A stretch of DNA of 64,000 bases from Phragmites australis (taxonomy: Eukaryota > Streptophyta > Magnoliopsida > Poales > Poaceae): assembly GCF_958298935.1 (NCBI RefSeq), contig NC_084927.1:34104501-34168500 (forward strand), written 5' to 3'. The notes under the pieces are model-generated. The model was not told the origin of the DNA. It searched no databases and saw only the letters and a program-made list of their open reading frames with translations. The position numbers and the translations under genes were made by a program. Numbering within the stretch: position 1 is the stretch's first letter; every line of letters starts with the position of its first letter. Of the stretch, positions 59,001 to 64,000 are shown piece after piece.

Positions 59001-60039
59001 AGAAAGCTTTTGAGGTACTTTAGTTAGCTGAAAGTTGATATTAGGATAGCACTCGGAGATATTTGTGTACCGCTCTACTTTCACTTCCATTTCTAATGAG
59101 GTTTAGATTTAGAGTTAGAGCTCGGATCTATGGGACTAGAGTTCTGGTTCACCCACGAAGACCTGACTACCTGAGTGTGGAGACTTCGGGTCTAAGATAA
59201 TATTTGATGACATTTTTTTAACCGGTTTAAATGGTGATCACCATGATTTGAACCCTGATGGTGAACTCGTCCTCCCACGGCTTCACCACGCACTGAGAGA
59301 TGGTTTTGAATATTTGAAGACATTGGATTAGAAGAAGTCCTAATGAATTAAGAGCATGACATTTTATCACGGCTGAAGCGGGAACAAAGTAGAGTACATC
59401 CTCGCGCATCACGAGCTGTTGTTAATTGTTACTTCTGGATCTCAAGATATAATACTAAGTGCTGGGTAGCGGCATAGTAGTTTCATGCTCTTTCGAAATT
59501 GAAGTACTGTCACAATTCATAAATGTTTTGCACAAGGCCGGCTACCAAACAAATTCGTACGGTACTGCACCACCCGCCAGCATAGATCATCGTGATGCTA
59601 AGGCGGAGTTCACATGACTGGCAAGTTGTTTAGCAAAAGAAACTAGATCTCTTCAAATTCTCACCGGTGATTAACTGTTTTTTACTATATAGAATAGGCA
59701 AATAGAGAAAGTACTTACATGCTATTACATCCCTGTTGATCTTACTCTCTACGGTGATCGATGGCTAGTGACCTAGGCCACCTATGTGGCGTCCGTGTCT
59801 GATGGCCGGTTAACGGTCACGTTTCCAGTCTCACTAACTATATATGAGTTTTAATGTAGTGGTGTTCCAAGATTTAAACGCATGATCTACACCATTCAGA
59901 GTTAAGTGTGACTATGATAACCAACTATGTGCTTAAAAAGAAAAACGCTAACCTTAGCTTCCTTCGTTGATCATGGTATACCAGTGGAAAGTCTTTACAA
60001 ATTGCATATTTCTAGAAATACTACGACAGAATAGCACTC
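56044..60039. other. Repeat-derived intergenic DNA without a supported gene
   Basis: At 56.96-57.48 kb a stretch with GGGGTGGGAAAAATACCC and repeated TTTCGGGTA/TACCCGA motifs looks like a decayed hAT-type terminal region. At 59.22-59.30 kb the minus strand reads GGGTTCAAATCATGGTG in a retroposon-like context. The remainder is AT-rich with short frames only. Confidence 0.4.
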
Positions 60040-60560
60040 GTTTACCGTACTCGTCACTCTTATTGTGTCACTAATAATAAAACATTAGTAATGAGTTAAG
60101 ATCTATCACTAATGACTATCATCAGTGACGGATTATAATTAAGACTCATCACTAAATTGTGTTTCTTATTGTATGAGAAGGTCTATTGCTCCTCACTATG
60201 ATTGTCATTAGAGACGGGTGTATTTACCACCTGTCACTAGTGATCGAGTCCCAGTGACAGATAGTTTCCCAACTTGTCTTAAAAACTCAATCATTAGTAA
60301 CGAGTGGTAACTACAACCCGTCGCTGTTGACCGAATTATCAGTGATGGGTTTATTTACCACCCGTCACTAATGATCCAGATAATAGTGATAGGTTTATTT
60401 ACTATCTATCACTAATAACCGAGTCCTAATGAGGGATTAGAAAGCTATCCGTCACTGTGACTCAATCATTAGTGACAGATGAATTTACCACCCGTCACTG
60501 GTGGCCTCTGTAGTGATGTGTGAAGTTTTCACCCGTTACTAATAGTCTCGTCCTTCGAAG
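60040..60560. mobile_element. CACTA (En/Spm)-type subterminal repeat region
   Basis: At least ten copies, in both orientations, of motifs such as CCCGTCACTAATGA, ATTAGTGACAG and TTTATTTACCACCCGTCACT are packed in about 500 bp, making repeated palindromes. Such subterminal arrays are the transposase-binding regions of CACTA elements. Sequence to the right (60.7-61.3 kb) may be internal CACTA DNA. The terminal CACTA/TAGTG ends and a transposase frame were not located. Confidence 0.7.
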
Positions 60561-61784
60561 GGATTTACCTATTTTCTGGCTAAATCATGAAGAATTGTTA
60601 GGATTTAGCAACCATCATCTACTATAAACAAGACACATCCAGATACCCGCATCTAAATCACTCGAAACATTCATGCCATAATCACATTCATATCACACCA
60701 TGCATTTCACGATACCCACATTGTAGTAACTAAGTCACGAGATATGCACATATACATAATCAAAACATACAACGGCACAAGTCCACATTAAGATAACTTC
60801 AAATTACATAAGTCAGGACACCGTGTCCCTACAATAAAACTCGCCTTTGAAGAGATGACTTCGGTCATTATGAACGTAGCGATCCGTTCTCGAATGTTAG
60901 CAAGTACAAACTCCTCAATGTTGCCGTCTGGTAAGTTGAATTATTGCTGAATAAAAATAGTTATAAAAAAAGTATGCAATTAGCGTGAACAAAATCATTT
61001 TATCATCGTATATTAGTAATGAATAAAAGTAGTTATAAAAAGACTATACAATTATAATCCGTTAGTCTAACCTCATTTGAATTCTATTGCATGTTCTGGT
61101 TTGTAATAATCTGATTCATCAATAGTTGAGTGTAGCTGGTGTTACCTTGTTGCATATATTTTCATAATTTTTATGATATTAGTAATACCAGTTAACTCAA
61201 TAAGTTAGATATAATGAATCTTAAACATACACTGTCGTTGTATGCATGTCGAGTCAAATGTTCGTCTTCTTTTTGTCACTTAGTTGTGAATTCTGAGGGG
61301 AAACACAATTGCATGTTTATGAGTTTTTGAAATAGATCATGTAAAAAATCGAATATGTTGTTTAATCGCATATAAAAAAGCTTACACGGCCCACCTCGTT
61401 CCGCACCGGCTGCTCGCCCCTGCGCTGTCTCTCTGCCCCACCCCTCACCGGCTGCCCGTCCCCACCTTGGCCGCTCGCCCTCACGCTGCCTCGCCATGCT
61501 GCCCGCCCTCGCCCCACTCCTGCACCGCCTCACTGCGTCGCAGTGATAATGGGTTCGTGGGCTTATTTGTTTGGACTCGTTACCAGACGAAAATAAGTCG
61601 ACAGATGAAAAATTTGACGGGACAAAATCCTGACAGTAGAAACGTGGCAACACCTGATTGGCTCAAAAACCAACAGATTTTGCCAAAGAAAATATGTCGA
61701 TAGTTGAATACACAAACCAAATAATAAAATAATGACATCGCGAATAAAATCCATCCCTAGCAACCTTGATCCAAGACAATGCAA

Positions 61785-61870
61785 TGAACGTCTAACTCAG
61801 TTGGTTGAGTATGTGAATATATTAGACTATTTAAGTTCGAGTACTCTTAGACAAGAATTTAAATGTCTAT
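61785..61870 (+). repeat. tRNA-derived SINE-like sequence with A- and B-box motifs
   Basis: TAACTCAGTTGG (61793-61804) fits a pol III A box and AGTTCGAGTAC (61834-61844) resembles a B box 41 bp apart. No acceptor stem or cloverleaf could be closed, so it is not an intact tRNA gene. It looks like a degenerate tRNA-related retroposon. Confidence 0.4.
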
Positions 61871-62231
61871 TTAAAAAAAATAATTATGTGTATCGTGAAT
61901 GTCTTAATGTCTTGTTAGTGCAGAGACTGAATACTGTACTTTCATTATCTAAAAACTTAACGTCTTGTTGGTGCACACGACAATAGAACGGTTGCCCCGG
62001 TGCGTTCGATCGGTGGGGAAGGATGGAAAGGACGATGCCGTAGATCCCTAAATCTGGAGAAGAAATGACAGATTGTGTAACCAAGTCGATGCTGCCATTG
62101 CATGCCAACCGCCAAATTGATTAGAGCAATCACAGGCAGCTGGTTGGTTAAGCTCAACAAAATTAGTGGTATATAATGTTTGGCTGGTGCATTATTAAGT
62201 GGTGATCACATGTAGGTTCGATCACCAGCCA

Positions 62232-62366
62232 TGCTCTTATCCCTCTCTTTTAATGTGTACCTCCAGCAGCAAATCCAGAGGAGGAAGAATGAGCCCATAG
62301 ACACGAAGGTCGCTGGATTCCTGGCCGCCCAAAGCGCAGAGCTCAGACGCCCGGAGCTGCGGTAGA
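62232..62366 (+). CDS. Short unidentified exon-like reading frame
   Basis: An open frame of 44 codons, from the Met at 62232, includes YLQQQIQRRKNEPIDTKVAG followed by FLAAQSAELRRPELR. It is GC-richer than its surroundings and stands between a CTCCAG acceptor-like and a CTGCG/GTAGAT donor-like site. The composition looks protein-like but I know no family and see no partner exon. It could be a gene fragment carried by a transposon. Confidence 0.25.
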
Positions 62367-62609
62367 TCTGCTGCAGAGACGAATTTTTTTTGGGTCAACT
62401 TGTGATTTTGGAACCAAGGGGACTGAATGTTTCAGCTCAGGTGAGGGCAGTGGCCGGTTTTGGATCCATTTCCCTTGGATCTGAACCTCCGAAGATGCTC
62501 CCAGTTCGATTTCTTGGGAATTTATACTGGCACAAAGTCTTCAGTTCTCGGCTCAAACCAGGTAGTTAGCTGACTCTTCTGGATTAAGTAAAAGATATAC
62601 TAATCTTTC

Positions 62610-62612
<3 letters not shown>

Positions 62613-62669
<57 letters not shown>
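62613..62669. repeat. (GA)n microsatellite
   Basis: A perfect AG dinucleotide repeat of about 28 units. GAGA tracts in plant promoters can bind BBR/BPC proteins, but no gene is adjacent. Confidence 0.95.
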
Positions 62670-62671
<2 letters not shown>

Positions 62672-64000
62672 AATGATACTAATCATGAAATAGAATGATC
62701 CATATTGTTTCGCAACCATGAAGATCCTGATCTACAGAACGGTGACTGCGGCGTTGTACAAATGTCACCAAGAGCGGATGCATATAAAAGGATTTCACCG
62801 TGCGAAACATCTAAAAGCTGGCGCTATTGGTTTATTCTGCACACACATCCTGTTTCTGTGTTTCGGCTCTAAGAAATTTTGGAACGGAGTATTCTTAGCT
62901 TTATGAATTCACACAGTTAGAGCTATGAATAATTGATAGTGTCCGGATAGACTATTTTATTTCTAGTAGTAATAATATTGTGACATAGGCTACAAAATTT
63001 CGCGGGAGAGATCGATGATGGGTTCTAGATGTCGATTTTCTACAGAGTGATGGCCTCCCTGGATGTAGGGGACGCGGGTGCCTGGACACTCTGAAGAGAA
63101 GAGATCGGTAGGGAGGGGAAGGACCGATGGGTTTTGAGTTGTGGAAGGAAACTGACGACGTCTAGGAGATTATGATTGGAAAGTGATTGTGTGGTCTTTT
63201 TTTAAGGAAATATGCACGCAGGATTACAGCGTGCAACCTAATAATTTTGATATGTGTAAATTATGTGATGAGAAAATTATGAAGGGATCATTAATTGGAT
63301 ATAGATAGAAGAAAATAATGGTATTAATATTTTTTAATACTGATAGTTTCTATTAATATTAGGTTTTAAAATTGATCAGAGGTTTTTCAAACAATTGAGA
63401 GAGGATGATAGAGAAATTAAGGGACTAATTTTGATTATGAACTGTTTGATCGTGTAAGATATACGGTAGTGATTATTTAAATCTACTATAACTAGTATAT
63501 TTTATAGAAATATAAATTTTAGTCAAAAATAGAGACTTCAACTATTTTATACTCCATCCGTTTCCAAATATCTAACATCTTTGATCAAAATATTTATTTG
63601 CAAATACGACGAACTTTCCAATACAAACTTTCGAGTTTTGCTCTTCCATCCCCTAAACCAAGTACAATAGCAGGCCCTGTCAACTTTCACTTCTGTTTTG
63701 TTTACCGCTAAGAGGTGTCCTTCCACATATTTCCAAGGACTCAAACCCATTTCACTAGCTCACAATAGTTTCCTCACCACATATGCTCATTCTGTAATTT
63801 ATTGATTAGGGACAATTTTGCCATAAAATTACAAACAAATGATTGTTGAGTTCTTTATGTTAGGGTCATGGGTGCCAATTAATTAAAAACTAAGGGAGTG
63901 TTATCCTACAAATTCAAGGTGTACAAGGCATGATTCAATGCAGAAAATAAAATCACGAAATTTTTTTGCAGGACAATCACTCTGAAATATGCACATAGCT

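Larger units (their letters stand above)
61871..64000. other. Right-edge region without a supported gene
   Basis: Other than the short frame at 62.2 kb and the (GA)n tract I see no gene. At 63549-63600 the sequence ATACTCCATCCGTTTCCAAATATCTAACATCTTTG resembles the conserved end of grass Stowaway MITEs. Its partner end is not seen before the window closes. Confidence 0.45.

Noticed and set aside
1..64000. CRISPR array, operon-like cluster, plasmid or phage features
   Set aside because: Spliced plant genes and plant transposons throughout. None of the repeats has a spacer pattern, and neighbouring genes share no pathway.

Overview
The window is plant nuclear DNA, almost certainly from a grass. 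The evidence is short GC-rich first exons, intron-rich genes with GT-AG junctions, a CACTA-type repeat, Stowaway/Tourist-like MITEs, a LINE with an endonuclease-reverse transcriptase, and proteins that match grass families as I remember them. I see no bacterial or phage features and no CRISPR.

Seven protein genes can be built exon by exon. Left to right they are: a small mitochondrial-type protein of unknown function (-, 4.1-4.6 kb); a HERP-like ER membrane protein (+, 7.6-9.8 kb); an RlmH-type SPOUT rRNA methyltransferase (-, 11.0-12.8 kb); a plastid fibrillin of the FBN6/PAP8 type (-, 13.5-14.9 kb); a GT14 (core-2/I-branching, DUF266) glycosyltransferase (-, 16.7-20.2 kb, with a 5'UTR intron); a secretory-pathway coiled-coil/tail-anchored protein of the Arabidopsis At2g24420/At4g31340 type (-, 22.4-32.2 kb); and galacturonokinase (-, 48.0-53.7 kb). 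In the six multi-exon models every junction is GT-AG and the reading phase closes across all exons. The genes are ordinary housekeeping, organelle or cell-wall functions and do not form a cluster with one shared job.

The rest is repeat-rich. There is a decayed Ty3/gypsy integrase at the left edge. A roughly 6.4 kb dead LINE lies antisense inside intron 2 of the coiled-coil gene without breaking its frame. A hAT transposase relic lies at 44.0-45.9 kb. CACTA-like subterminal repeats lie at 60.0-60.6 kb and perhaps 38.0-39.4 kb. Several MITEs and foldbacks, short tandem duplications, a (GA)n tract and seven long G/C homopolymers are also present. The 33-43 kb and 54-64 kb stretches contain no gene I can defend.

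The most interesting observations are two small tandem duplications that copy gene edges: one copies the terminal exon of the RlmH-type gene, the other copies an exon end and splice donor of galacturonokinase. The third is the tolerated giant-intron LINE insertion. I found no convincing new multi-gene system. Family names come from remembered motifs and were not checked by any search.
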